A stretch of 64,000 bases of DNA, from NCBI RefSeq assembly GCF_964340395.1, contig NC_135554.1, positions 5,202,975 through 5,266,974 on the forward strand, written 5' to 3'. Position numbers and translations under genes: made by a program. Under the pieces are notes generated by a model. That model saw nothing but the letters and a program-made list of their open reading frames with translations. It did not search any database and was not told the origin of the DNA. Each line of letters begins with the position of its first letter. Position 1 is the first letter of the stretch. Origin of the DNA: Glandiceps talaboti (Eukaryota; Hemichordata; Enteropneusta; Spengelidae). Shown piece by piece: positions 1-10,832 of this stretch.

Positions 1-378
1 TCATTGAGGGTAGACACTTGAATGTTGTCCTTATGTATCAAGCCTTTGGAGAAAACAGGCAAACTGTGCTTTTTTATCACGATTATGGTTGCCATTTTGC
101 TATGTACACATCACGAAGTTAAGTGACTTGTATAAGCCGACGTCAAACCTACGTCACTATGTCCAAAGTTATGGTACATACTGTCTCAGACCACTAATAT
201 AATTTTAGAGGTCTGAGATACTGTGAAATGTGGCAACCAATATGGCCGCCATTCGGCCATATTTGATTCAGTTACAAAACAGACTGACGTACATATGTCT
301 CACTTAAAAGTTACATTTGTGCCAGTTTTGGTTGGAATCTGTTGGTGCAGAGTTATGAGGGCGAATGCAAGTACGCAC
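1..378. other. noncoding AT-rich stretch
   Basis: I see no supportable gene here. A 9-bp inverted repeat (tctcagacc at 184-192 and ggtctgaga at 210-218) brackets a 17-bp AT-rich loop. A third exon of the CD225 gene that enters at 910 would be expected in this direction, but no matching second membrane segment is recognisable. Confidence 0.5.
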
Positions 379-379
379 A

Positions 380-588
380 AACGGACGGACGGACGGACGG
401 ACGGACGAACGGATGGATTGATGGGTGGATGAAATATAAACAGATCGGATAATTGCAAGAACAGAGATAATAATGATGTTAAGACACATGTACACAAATA
501 CACACACAAATACACTCACACTACACACACACACACACATACATACATACACACATACATACATACATACATACATACATACATACAT
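380..588. repeat. ACGG and CA/ACAT microsatellites
   Basis: An ACGG tetranucleotide run (380-413) is followed after about 80 bp by CA and ACAT runs (approx. 497-588). The small ORFs read through them are low-complexity artefacts. Confidence 0.9.
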
Positions 589-778
589 GTGTGTGTCCGT
601 GCATGCACACAAGTTGTTGGCATAAGGTATAGCTTGGGAGGGGTCTAATATGTATTTTTACTTGTACAAAACATGCTTTATAATACGGAAGATTTCATGA
701 CAAGGCGTCTAGCAATTCAGCCCCTGTAGAAGTACCACAGATTTATGAGAAACACCCGGCCACATTGTCAAAGCTTAC

Positions 779-910
779 CTGTAACGCCTGGTGTACGGCT
801 AATAGTCCTAGAACCGGACAGCAGAATATTGTCACGAAGATGGAGCAGTACAGATAGTCTTTTGGCGGTGGTTCAACAGGTGGTAATTTACCCGTCTTCA
901 GTTTAGTTAG
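779..910 (-). CDS. CD225/dispanin-family protein, exon carrying the CD225 core
   Basis: This 132-nt internal exon (44 codons, phase 0 at both ends) has an acceptor ttttgacttacag at its right edge and a donor CAG|gtaagc at its left edge. The translation contains PPPKDYL followed by a hydrophobic segment with FCCPVLGLLAVHQALQ. This matches the first half of the CD225 domain: a proline-rich lead, an intramembrane helix with a double cysteine, then an ALQV-like end. CD225 proteins (dispanins, IFITM, PRRT and TMEM91-like) are small membrane proteins of plasma and endosomal membranes, and some vertebrate members restrict virus entry. The second half of CD225 (loop plus second helix) should lie in a further exon to the left and is not seen. 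Which dispanin subfamily this is cannot be told. The family call rests on motif memory, the exon limits on visible splice signals. Confidence 0.75.
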
Positions 911-1029
911 CTGTAAGTCAAAATTAAACAAGTATTTGTAATGCTTAGTGTCTCCACAATAGTATCACTTCAATAGAATTATCGACGTCTTGCTAGTATG
1001 AATTAAAATACGATTACTAATAAATACAT

Positions 1030-1089
1030 GCATACATACATACATACATACATACATACATACATACATACATACATACATACATACAT
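1030..1089. repeat. ACAT microsatellite in the CD225 intron
   Basis: About 15 copies of the tetramer CATA lie inside the intron between the two CD225 exons. Confidence 0.95.
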
Positions 1090-1158
1090 TGCATGCCACA
1101 CCAGTATATATATGACCACTGAAACACAAAAGATTACACTACACATTATTATACATAC

Positions 1159-1527
1159 CACTGCAATTGCTCTTGGGTTGATGCTCTCAACAGCACCGTT
1201 TTGCTGTCCTATCTGTTGAGTTGCATCACCGCTGGGGGCACTCAACTGTCCACCTTTACCCAGATACACATTCACGGTTTCTGAAGGTTGGCCTGTGGGA
1301 AGGGTTGTGTCTTGTGGTATAACAAGAACTGGGAATTCCGACTGGTTAGCTGCAGTACTAGTGTTGTCAATTACTCCTTCTTCCTGTAGCTTTTTATACT
1401 CTACTGTATATTCTATAGATGTGTCATCACCGATGTACTCAAGACCTGTGTTGTCTTTTCCTTCAGGTTCTTTCTCGTCGTCAAATTTCTTATATGACTT
1501 ACTTTTTGGGTTCAGTATTGACGCCAT
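1159..1527 (-). CDS. CD225/dispanin-family protein, first coding exon
   Basis: The ATG at 1527 sits in a fair context (gtcATGG). It opens 123 codons that end exactly at GCAGTG|gtatgt (phase 0), so they join the exon at 779-910 without a frame change across a 248-bp intron. The N-terminal region is hydrophilic and low in hydrophobic stretches, as expected for the cytoplasmic N-terminus of a dispanin. It has a Lys/Asp/Glu-rich start, then Thr/Gln/Pro-rich sequence. Translation can run on past the donor into a hydrophobic stretch and then the ACAT microsatellite, but I take that part as intron. The 123-residue N-terminus is longer than that of vertebrate IFITMs and closer to longer dispanins. 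Function beyond membership in the family is inference. Confidence 0.65.
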
Positions 1528-2179
1528 GACTGCGTACAGTGTATTGTAAATGTTTTATTTCAAATGTAAATTCTGTAAGTCTAAATCACGCATGCGTCAT
1601 TTTCCGTTCAACTTTCTTCAACGTGATTACAGATATGATTCTCGTCGTTTCGTGTCACAATAATGACTTCTACTCGTCCATCTGAAATTTAATAAAGTAT
1701 GATAATATAATATTATAAAGCGACAAATTACTTATAATCATTCTGTATTGATGGTGTTACTTGGGTTAGCAAACTAATTCGATGTATATCACAAAGAAAA
1801 ATGCAAAACAGGAAACATTATTGATTCATTATACTGATGAAGTCTAGGTTTAGGTAAATATTAACAATAAAACTCTTTGTTATGTAGTTTGACATGATGG
1901 TATTCCTATCTAATCCGCACGGCTCTATTGATTACATAGCAAAAATACAAGAACCCGGGATTGAATGATGGGCCTTTAAAGGCAGGGTGGCAACATCAAA
2001 TTACATCATCCATATAATTATTACGTGCGCTCTCCTTTAAAGCACAATTTAGGTCAGCACAAACCAATAACAACACAAATAAAATATCAAAGTAATGACA
2101 AATATACACAGTGTATTTTAATTCTTACAATGATTGTTTGATGAGGATTTCCAGTTTTTAGTCTAGTAACAATCCTTAT
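1528..2179. other. upstream region of the CD225 gene, no other gene seen
   Basis: This AT-rich DNA lies upstream of the minus-strand start codon at 1527. The promoter should be here, but no clear TATA box or other element can be assigned. Confidence 0.4.
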
Positions 2180-2317
2180 AGTGTGTGTGTGTGTGTGTAT
2201 GTGTGTGTTTGTCTCCCTCCCTCCCTCCCTCTCTCTCTCTTTCTCTCTCTCTCACCCTACTTTGTCTGTATGTCTCTCATGGACGATATATATATATAAA
2301 TATATATAAATATATAA

Positions 2318-2404
<87 letters not shown>
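2180..2404. repeat. compound GT / TC / AT microsatellite
   Basis: A GT run (approx. 2180-2210), a CCCT/CT run (approx. 2214-2252) and a long nearly pure AT run (approx. 2322-2404, with imperfect AT from 2287) lie next to one another. The AT block is self-complementary and could extrude a cruciform. Confidence 0.95.
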
Positions 2405-2407
<3 letters not shown>

Positions 2408-4115
2408 ATTTTTTAAACCATGGTAAATATCATTCATATCATTAATATAAATACGATGGCAAGCACACGGAATCGTAATCGCATCACGTTTCGATGTAAG
2501 AAGTGAAAAATAGCTTCCACTTAACAGTATATAATTTTAATAGCTACTCTACACATAAATGTGAAATATTCTATTCTGGTCTGTGTACGTTTACAGACAG
2601 TGACTAGTTTCCTATTGAGTAGTTCGCTCGTTTCACAGTTGTAACCAGTATTCAAGGACTGCACATACGTCACACCCTTATTGCATGTAGGAAAGCAATG
2701 GCTTGTTTTTCATATTTACAGACTGAATTTTATGTGACGTGCATAAATGTTCAGATTATTTAGTCACGGTATATGTACCAGGCAGCAGTTTCAAGCGCTG
2801 TTAGCGGTATACGTAAAAATGGCAAACTAATTTTCCCTATCATAGGTTGATTTATTCATAGACCTCGGACGCTTTAAGACGTTAACTGAAATTCGTGAAC
2901 GAGCCTTGAACAATGTTGAGTTATATTTTGTATTATGATCATCCTACAATAGCACATAATACCATCCTGGAATAAAATATTAGCTCACAAGTGACAGTTA
3001 TTGTAATTACTATGTAAAGGTACCATTGCAGTACACCAAGAACTACCAGTCTATATATTTCATGGTTTCGTTCGTAGTAAATGCTACATAGTGTACCTCT
3101 GCCGAGGCCGCGGCCCTGCGACATTGCCCCCTTAAAATTACAAATGACACAATATTTTTTTCCACCCTGCCTCGCTTGGGTCCATTCATTTTACGGCAGA
3201 CATCTAAATTACCAACAACATGTGACTATAATAAGCTATCATTTGATATAGCAGGATAAAATCATGTTACACAGCCAGTAACGGTAATTAATAAAAATAA
3301 ATAATTTGTAAAGTTTGTTTGACCTTATTACATATTTCTAAGTTTTTCTCAAACTCTTGTCATGAATTTGAAGAGGGGATGATAAACACAGCAGTGTAAC
3401 AGTTCTAAAAATAAAACGTGGTTATAAGATTAGGATTTTTCAAAGTTTTTATTCAATCATATGTTCACCAATTTTGAAGTTGTTCTTTGTCCTTGTCTGA
3501 AAAAAGGAATCATATGTTTGAGCACTGCTATTCATTGATATTCAGATTAAAAATTGTGACTCTCCAATCTTTCTCAACAATATATAATATACTCTGTAGA
3601 AATGACTTAAAATTTCATAATTTTAATTGCCTTCTTTTTCTAAGGTGTAATGTGTAGTACACAATTTTCAAAAAGTAGCTTACTGGGAACTGTTATTATG
3701 AATGGAATTTGTTTATGTAGTTAGGTAATAGTCTATGTGTAATGGAATATCTCAGACCACGGTATCTCTCTATAGCGTTCTGAGGTAATATCTATGATTT
3801 CATAGACAATAAATAATTGACCCACTCCCTGTCAAATGACCCCACATTTTTTGCATCCAATGGGCCTTTGTCCCCACTAGTCGGAAACCTTGGCAGATCC
3901 AATAATGGAGTTGGTACATAGTGACCAAAACTGGGCTTAGGAGGACTGTATGTTGAAATTTAGATGTATCACTCTCTTTAAAAGTTATAACTTGTCGTTA
4001 TAGTACATAAAGCTTTCAGCCTACAATGTTGGACGTGGAAGTATTCCCCAGTATGCACAGCTCTAAAGGCTACTTCCTGTGCGTGCATTTCCCAAGACTC
4101 TCACTTGGAGAGGTC
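2405..4115. other. noncoding, no gene supported
   Basis: Stop codons are frequent in all frames, and I found no exon with paired splice signals. Confidence 0.4.
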
Positions 4116-4117
4116 TC

Positions 4118-4161
4118 GTTGGCAGAGCCCCATCAGTGAGAGTCTGGGTCACCGAGACTAA
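4118..4161. repeat. dispersed palindromic repeat, copy 1
   Basis: The near-palindrome AGTCTGGGTCACCGAGACT (4141-4159) is preceded by agagcccc and tcagtgag. A relative with the same order of blocks lies at 17846-17880. Confidence 0.55.
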
Positions 4162-4224
4162 CATATACTATTACACTAAGCTATTATAGCTACATTTAGG
4201 GCGTATTGTCGACGTGTGACAATT

Positions 4225-4307
4225 CTACCTAAGCACTCGTGTAACACACAGCATATTAGTATTCATATTATTCTTTGACTTTCTCTTTTTTGACTTTTTC
4301 TTTTTCA
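4225..4307 (-). CDS. possible lysine-rich terminal exon of the 4.2-5.4 kb gene
   Basis: After a possible acceptor (cgagtaaag|GTG) a frame opens with VKKKKSKKRKSKNN and runs about 27 codons to a TAG. The basic run could be a nuclear localisation signal. Phase 0 entry agrees with the phase in which the exon at 4434-4507 leaves when read in its most protein-like frame. The acceptor is weak, and the link to the other exons is inference. Confidence 0.25.
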
Positions 4308-4433
4308 CCTTTACTCGTGAATACATGCCCTCTCAAAATAGATTTACGACTTCCCTATTTGCATACCCTATTTAGTACGAAGTCCTATTCACTATTCCCG
4401 TTTTCACCATCCAACACTGACATAAAGATTTAC

Positions 4434-4507
4434 CGACCTTGAAGAAGCATGTTCGTATTTATCACCCTCATTTGAACAGTTTTCCGACAATAAATCACAT
4501 ATTTCGT
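4434..4507 (-). CDS. possible internal exon, unrecognised protein
   Basis: This is a 74-nt segment between a good acceptor (attgtcttcag) and the donor TCG|gtaaat. Read with two leading bases it gives EICDLLSENCSNEGDKYEHA, an acidic sequence without lysine runs. That frame needs a preceding exon that ends with one leftover base. The exon at 4657-4706 ends in phase 0, so either an exon is missing between them or one boundary is wrong. A second frame (no leading bases) is also open. Confidence 0.3.
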
Positions 4508-4656
4508 CTGAAGACAATTCTATCGATACCTACTTGTAAACAAACATAGGCTCCATATAAACGTACGTATGTATAATGCAAACAACAACGTCAACGCTCT
4601 GGCATCCATAATATTCGGGTTATTACTATGAGACAGTGGAAATATATCTTAGTTAC

Positions 4657-4706
4657 CCGAGAGCTCGGTTTCTGCTGCCGTAAGTGCCACATGTCGTAAT
4701 ACATTT
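4657..4706 (-). CDS. possible third exon of the 4.2-5.4 kb gene
   Basis: A 50-nt exon lies between the acceptor caccaacag and the donor CTCGG|gtaact. With two leading bases it completes a Glu codon with the single G left over from the exon at 4967-5023. It then reads MYYDMWHLRQQKPSSR and leaves in phase 0. No domain is recognised. Confidence 0.35.
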
Positions 4707-4966
4707 CTGTTGGTGATTTTGCATTATCGTTAATAAATTTTAAACCACCGTGAGAGCCCCTTTTACGGCACCATCCAAGACATACAGTACATCGTACAAG
4801 GACCATTAGAAGGTGTTATTTTACGTTGGGTCAGTCGAAGATAAGTCTTGGTTTGTGAGAATACGGTTTTAAAGTTGCTAGTACATTGAATAAGCTGGAA
4901 AATCTGCACTCTACGATTGGTACGCAAGAAAATGTAAAATATGATGCATAACTCAGAGAGACCTAC

Positions 4967-5023
4967 CACGTATATTTTCATTTTGTGTGGAAGTGTCTCT
5001 TCCTTCATATTCAATTTCTCCAC
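4967..5023 (-). CDS. possible second exon of the 4.2-5.4 kb gene
   Basis: A 57-nt, frame-preserving exon lies between ggtatcag and the donor CGTG|gtaggt. Entered with two leading bases, as the first exon demands, it reads GEIEYEGRDTSTQNENIR, an acidic and polar stretch. The pyrimidine tract upstream is weak. The phase match on both sides is the main support. Confidence 0.4.
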
Positions 5024-5196
5024 CTGATACCATTGATGTTAAGTTTGATTGTTACCATGACGTGTATGCATATGGGCTATGACTATGTAAACATACACCT
5101 TCAGCAAATATGAATATGTGCACACTGTAGATCATATCTTGTGTACGGTTAAGGTTTTCCTCCACAATAAATCATCATGTCAGGTGAAAATAATAC

Positions 5197-5374
5197 CTCG
5201 GTAATAATAGTATCTCCGACCTTGGCGAATCCCCATTTGTTTGTTTTTCAAAACAAGGTTTTGACTATTCGGAACGACGAAGCGCTTTTTTCTGGCGACA
5301 GACCGAGAGGTTTTAGACATAACTTGAATTGAGAGTTGTAAAACAAAACGTTTGATATGAGTGTCCTTGTACAT
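5197..5374 (-). CDS. possible first coding exon, unrecognised basic protein
   Basis: Two in-frame ATGs are possible, at 5374 and at 5320. From the second the sequence starts MSKTSRSVARKKRFVVPNSQ and continues to a tyrosine cluster (RRYYYYR) just before the donor CGAG|gtatta at 5196. It leaves one base over, which is completed to Gly by the exon at 4967-5023. The N-terminus is strongly basic. I do not recognise the family. Exons 1-3 together give about 76 residues (from the second ATG) without a stop. Confidence 0.4.
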
Positions 5375-6619
5375 GTTGTGCCATTACGTGACATTCTCTT
5401 TGTTATGTAAATATGGTTTGGAACATCACAGCAAAGGTCGTTAACTCATAAACATGTCTCTGATATGTATTTGTATGATAGTAGTTCGATTATCATTAAA
5501 AATTGCTTTGAATATGCCACTCTTCAACACAAACAGATAAACCGGTGTCGTTACCGTAGACGACATTACGAGGTAGCATTACACGAACCGGTATTCAGTG
5601 TCACCGTTTGGCGTCACTTGTGTTTACAAGCACGTTAATACAGACGTATGCTGGTCAATATTTTAAGTGGTTTTCACTGCACAACATAATGGAATAGATG
5701 TCGTTTCATCCTCGCTTCTATATATATCTCTCTTTATATATATGGCATATCTATGCATGGAAAACCTAAAGTGAAACGACATGTACATGACTATGAATAA
5801 AAGGTTCTACTTCCACCGTACACACCACGCTCACACCTTTGTGACGCAGCCATTGTACAACAGGAGGCCATTATTGTCACTCCACTTACTAATACCGTTG
5901 TAAAAATCTGGTTGTGGTATTACTTTTAACAAAACGCCTTGGTGGCTAAAATGACCCAATTGTCACACTGTCTCATCGGAATGCCGAAACAGTACTCACC
6001 CTGTTAAATATCAGATCTCTTGGTATGGGGCTGTTTTTCTGTGACTTCCTACCACCGACTCAGGTGTACCGTGTAGACTACATGTACGTGTTATGGGATT
6101 ATGGCGGTGAGAGTGGAGAGTGACGTCACAGCCAACATAAGTACTGTCACAATCACGAGCTCGAGATGGTCGATTGACGTCGGTAGGTGGGGGTGCGGGT
6201 GCGCCTGTAGGCCTACATAAATGCACTGGTACAATTAAACACTTTATGATATACTTTTGTTGGCACTACATGCTAAACATGCATTATCAATTATTTAATA
6301 TGTAATACTACACCGTGTTCAGTGGGTACACAACGACAGGGTGTGTTTATATTCTTATTTCAGCCGCTTTATACAATTTAGGTGGCCATCATTGTCATGG
6401 GCCTGTTCATCTTGACTTATTTAATTTCCATAATTTTTTTGTTTTCTTATTCATCAGGCGATGTCTAAACAAATCAGAAAACACCTTTTGAAAGCCAGTA
6501 GTCAGTATTTACAGTTCCGGCACTGACGTCGAATTTCCAAACAATAACAACGATATCGATAACAGAGTTCAGAATTCGAACTTCCCCATACACGGGAATC
6601 CAACAGCATACTCCAACAC
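5375..6619. other. noncoding, upstream of the 4.2-5.4 kb gene candidate
   Basis: No exon is supported. It contains a perfect CRE palindrome TGACGTCA at 6121-6128. Confidence 0.4.
6121..6128. promoter_or_regulatory. CRE-like palindrome
   Basis: TGACGTCA is the consensus CREB/ATF site. It lies about 0.75 kb upstream of the candidate first exon at 5374. An isolated 8-mer can occur by chance, so function is unproven. Confidence 0.2.
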
Positions 6620-6716
6620 AGTCTGTAAGGTACGCCGTGACGGGGCGCCCTCAAACATCGGCCAACCCTGAGAGGAGGCCGGTGAGGGCGAAACGTCACG
6701 ACGTATCTTACAGTCT
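6620..6716. repeat. dispersed hairpin repeat, copy H1
   Basis: The left arm starts AGTCTGTAAGGTACGCCGTG and runs to gcgccctca. The right arm, read on the other strand, starts AGACTGTAAGATACGTCGTG and runs to cgccctcacc. The arms are about 34 bp with few mismatches around a loop of about 25 bp. Three related copies lie at 9513, 9919 and 18283. It may be a short fold-back MITE. Confidence 0.75.
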
Positions 6717-6904
6717 AACTCCAGCACTGTTGTAGGTACATCATAGATCGAAATATGGAGTTCAGCTCCCAGGTGTCAAACTTTCATACTAGGTGTCAAA
6801 CCAACTGTATGCCACACACGATTGGATGATCATAATTGCCACTAGGTGTTCTTCATAGTATATGCAAATTCAACCAAGCTGTTTATTCAGACATCTATCA
6901 AAAT

Positions 6905-6921
6905 GTATTTGTGTGTATGTG

Positions 6922-6953
<32 letters not shown>

Positions 6954-7060
6954 TGCATGCGTATGTATGCATGTATGTATGTATGTATGTATGTATGTAT
7001 GTATGTATGTATGTATGTATGTATGTATGTATCTCTCGCTCTGTACATACATACATACAT
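6905..7060. repeat. compound GT / GCGT / ATGT microsatellite
   Basis: GT, GCGT and then ATGT runs end near 7033, followed by a short inverted ACAT run (7046-7061). Confidence 0.95.
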
Positions 7061-7252
7061 ATACGTGGGAAAAGTTCTAATATTCGCACGCACCAAATAG
7101 AACCCAATAGAATACACCTGAAATTTAAAAAATACCCTGACTAGATTGGGAATGACGAGAATAATCTATTAATTCCAAGGGGTTCCAGCGTTCCAAGACG
7201 GAAAATGATTTCTTCTTCCTTTAACCTCAATACTTTTTCATCACCAGTAACC

Positions 7253-7283
<31 letters not shown>

Positions 7284-7324
7284 CATACATACATACATAC
7301 ATACATACATACATACATACATAC
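7253..7324. repeat. ACAT microsatellite
   Basis: About 18 copies of the tetramer. Confidence 0.95.
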
Positions 7325-7439
7325 TTGTACTCCGGCGTGGGCGTTAAATTTCGATTGACAGTTACAAATGAGGCTATTGACCAATCAGGGAAAAGCGTGA
7401 AGACCGGTGTATCAGCAGAGTAGCAAATTTATCAAATGT

Positions 7440-8517
7440 CGGTGGCGGGAGTGTATTTTCTGTGTATGAGATCCAATTAATGGCATCCAGGGAAGAGTGA
7501 TTAGACGCAGACAATCATAACAAAAACATGATCCCTAACTCTGACTGAACAGATAAGACTTCCGTTCACAAGTTGAACACTATTTTCGTAATAATAAACA
7601 TTACCTCAGAGTGTATTTAGAAGGTGAATAAAATACACGTACTACAACTTGTACTTGCAAGGTGGACGGTATAATGGCAGGGAGAAAGCGACGGTTTGCT
7701 GTTATGACAGCTGAAGACATATAATAGTTCAGAAACTGACGGCAATTGTACTGAAAAATACACAGAAATACACAGAAAAAATACTAGTTCATCATGCAAA
7801 GTTTGGAATAGTTGGGCCGAGGAGAGTAATGAAGAAGGAATGGACAAAAAAGTCAAAATAATTGTGGCCGGTATTGCATTGTAGATTGAATGGTGTATTT
7901 TACTACAACTTGCGAGGGGTAAAGGTACTACTATTGCTTCGCAATACACGACATTTCAAAAGTTTGAATCGTGTATTTCATTTGCACGTAATCAATATGC
8001 TGTTTCTTTACGCTGGTCATGTTTGATAGACACAGATACACAATTTCGCTGAATTGTATTTTTGATGTCAGTAGCCATGTTTTGTTTTATCAGTGGCGAT
8101 TAAATTTCATATCACTAGTTGCATACACATGAAGGATGTGATTGTATTGAGTAGTTTGTAGTATGAATGTCCTGCATAATAATATCAAGCAAATACACAG
8201 TGGTATGAAATACACTGTCCATTGGGATGTAATTGCTATTTTCGTCGTGCAACATAGCGATATACATGTCTGACATTGAATGTTGACACAGGCGTGTATC
8301 CAGTTTTTTGACACGTGTCAGCTTCGATTGGAAGTCACGTTGGCGTCAGGGTGTCTTGTCGAAAATCAAAACATAAACAATGGGTGTATGAAGTTCTTCC
8401 TGGGAAGAATATGACACCATCGAATTATTAGCCGGGGTACAAGATAAATGCCATCCGGTCAATACACGCCTCCTACGTCGGCGTGTATTTACCCGGACGG
8501 CATTTATTACTTGTATA
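7440..8517. mobile_element. possible non-autonomous element rich in AAATACAC
   Basis: Ten exact copies of AAATACAC or its complement occur at 7451, 7611, 7631, 7756, 7766, 7893, 7971, 8191, 8208 and 8483, with one-base variants between them. The right end is a fold-back: arm 8437-8470 (starting gtacaagataaatgcc, ending caatacacgcc) pairs with arm 8480-8517. Dense short motifs in both orientations with an inverted terminus resemble the sub-terminal repeats bound by some cut-and-paste transposases. No matching left end and no coding capacity were found, so the outer limits are uncertain. Confidence 0.4.
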
Positions 8518-8564
8518 CATACATACATACATACATACATACATACATACATACATAAATACAT

Positions 8565-8643
<79 letters not shown>

Positions 8644-8744
8644 CACATACATACATACATACATACATACATACATACATACATACATACATACATACAT
8701 ACATACATACATACATACATACATACATACATACATACATACAT
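8515..8744. repeat. compound ACAT-CA-ACAT microsatellite
   Basis: ACAT (approx. 8515-8582), a CA run (approx. 8582-8640) and again ACAT (approx. 8645-8744). It abuts the right arm of the fold-back ending at 8517. Confidence 0.95.
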
Positions 8745-9425
8745 TTCTTCTACGGGAAGATAACATCATCTGAGTATCCTTCAATTTCATGTCTGACACT
8801 TTATAACTTATTGCTTGGTTACGCTGCCACCAGGCTTTAATACCTCACAAATAGAGAGGTGTACAAAGGCAAAAGTGATTACACATGAATTGTTGTTGCA
8901 ACTGAGAGACAAAGTCAGCCCTGCTTGACCTCGCACTAAAAACATAGATAAAAAAAACCTTCCTAGGGGAAAATATAGCTGTGGGAAAGCGTAGGCCCTA
9001 CTTTTAACGGTTTAAACCTGACTAAGTAAACACCCATAAAACATCTGCATGATGTGTTGCTCTGTACCTCAAACGTAACTGTGAAAAAAAGGAGACTTGC
9101 CTAAAATGCACACACACACAAAGCATCAATAAACAAAAGTCGATGGTCGTTCCTTGGTGACAGAGCTTAGACTGTACTAAATCCAACTTTACTTTACAGC
9201 TCTCTACAAGAGCCCCCTCAACATGTCACAAGAACATATTACTTTCTGTCTATACGTTGTTCATCTAGAAATTACATTTTTTTTTCTATAAACTTTGTGA
9301 TGTAATAGACACATTGTATTCTGGCAAACCAGAGTTGTGTATTTCTTCCGCGACACTGCGAAATGACGATAAACGAAACATCCTCTTGGCGGTGTCTTGT
9401 CTTGGACAGTACTGTATCAACTAAT
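8745..9425. other. noncoding, nothing recognised
   Basis: No ORF or splice-bounded exon is convincing here. Confidence 0.4.
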
Positions 9426-9632
9426 CATCCGTAATTATAATGCTCTAACTTTACGTGCTGAATAATTCTAAAAGCTCTCTTTGAACACTTTCTATCTGTG
9501 ATCTGTAGTCTCAGTGTACGGTACGCGGTGATGGGGCACCCTCACACATCGGTGAGGGCGGAACGACACTGTGTATCCTTGGTACAGTCTATGATTTGTT
9601 TTTTAGTTAAACTTCCTTACCATAAAGCACCG
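9426..9632. repeat. interspersed duplication, unit 1 (contains hairpin H2)
   Basis: It starts catccgtaatt, passes ctctaactttacgtgctgaa and ends near cttaccata. The same order of sequence recurs 405 bp downstream at 9831. The hairpin repeat at 9513-9590 is part of the duplicated unit. Confidence 0.75.
9513..9590. repeat. dispersed hairpin repeat, copy H2
   Basis: Left arm gtacggtacgcggtgatggg; right arm ggtgagggcggaacgacac, ending acagtct. It is shorter than H1 and more diverged. Confidence 0.65.
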
Positions 9633-9830
9633 TGCACCACTGACACTGAAAAGAGCATATGAAAATTTGAATTAATTTTTTTTTACTAACAAAAGTGACA
9701 AAACTAATGTATTCGTTCTTTTGTTACATACTCACACAGAAAACAACTGAACCGAGTAATTTTCACTCAGTTCTTTAGTTCCTAAAGTTATATTTATTGT
9801 TGGGTACTTATGAATAGTAAAATAAAATCC

Positions 9831-10033
9831 CATCCGTAATTGTAATTCTCTAACTTTACGTGCTGAATAACTCCAAAAGCTCTCTTGTGAACACTTTCTA
9901 TGTGTGATCTGTAGTCTCAGTGTACTGTACGTGGTGACGGGGCGCCCTCACATATTGGTGAGGGCGGAACAACACGTATCTTATACTTATAGTCTATGAT
10001 CTTTGTGTTTCAGTTAAACTTCCTTGCCATACA
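9831..10033. repeat. interspersed duplication, unit 2 (contains hairpin H3)
   Basis: Homologous along its length to 9426-9632 with scattered substitutions. Confidence 0.75.
9919..9995. repeat. dispersed hairpin repeat, copy H3
   Basis: Left arm gtacgtggtgacggggcgcc; right arm ggtgagggcggaacaacacg. It lies inside the second duplication unit. Confidence 0.65.
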
Positions 10034-10292
10034 ATACATGCATATTCTAAGGCTGAATGAACTGAAGACACATAAATACATTTTAGACCGTATGCAGTTG
10101 CACCAAATCTACACAAATAAAATATGTAATCTCTGTGACTCACAGGGTGGTTTTGCTAACCACAGGAGCTGGCGCTGTTTACTAACTAAGTTCACCACTA
10201 GCACTAGAGGACTAGCAAATAAAGCAATGTTTTAATGTAACTAACCTCTTGGCAGTTATAAGATTAGGGGCGTTTTAATTTAGATAATTTAG

Positions 10293-10471
10293 AGAATAAT
10301 GGACAAGATGTCTTTATTTAGTCAGTAAAGAGATAATGATATATGCTGCTGAAAGAAAGAAAACTAGCCAGGGAAAGAAGAAAAACAGTTTTATATCACC
10401 ACAAAAAATTAATCATTCAAAGGATCAATCATGCAACCGAATAATAAATTAATCAAGAAATCTATCGATCG

Positions 10472-10511
<40 letters not shown>

Positions 10512-10560
10512 ATCAATCAATCAATCAATCACATGCTCGCTGAACTCTGTGGTGTGGCTT
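10293..10560. repeat. tandem duplication unit 1 with ATCA microsatellite
   Basis: The order is aataatggac, agatgtctttatttagtc, gccagggaaagaag, an ATCA run (approx. 10462-10530), then acatgctcgctg and gtggtgtg. The same order recurs 292 bp downstream. Confidence 0.75.
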
Positions 10561-10584
10561 AGACCACTATAAGGAAATAAGAGG

Positions 10585-10832
10585 TGAATAATGGACGAGA
10601 TGTCTTTATTTAGTCAATAAGGAGAGAATTATATACAGCTGAAAGTGAGAAAAGTAGCCAGGGAAAGAAGAATTTTTTTTATATCACTACAAAAATCAAT
10701 GCGTCAATAGTTTTATTTCACCAAAAATTTCAATCATTCAATCGAATCATTCACCCAAATAATAAATCAATCAATAAATCGATTGATCGATCAATCAATT
10801 CCATGCTCACTGCACCCTGTGGTGTGCTTATG
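10585..10832. repeat. tandem duplication unit 2 with shorter ATCA run
   Basis: A diverged copy of 10293-10560. It carries an extra A-rich stretch and a shorter ATCA run (approx. 10766-10798). Confidence 0.75.

Noticed and set aside
1003-1158. Read-through of the first CD225 exon into a hydrophobic stretch and microsatellite
   Set aside because: A good donor (GTG|gtatgt) precedes it and the CD225 exon joins in phase. The hydrophobic run is probably intron.
7617-7949. 110-codon minus-strand ORF
   Set aside because: It spans the AAATACAC-rich element, has no domain, and its residues follow the repeated octamer.
300-8799. ORFs encoding MYVCMYVC, HTYIHTYI and similar strings
   Set aside because: They are translations of ACAT/ATGT and CA microsatellites.
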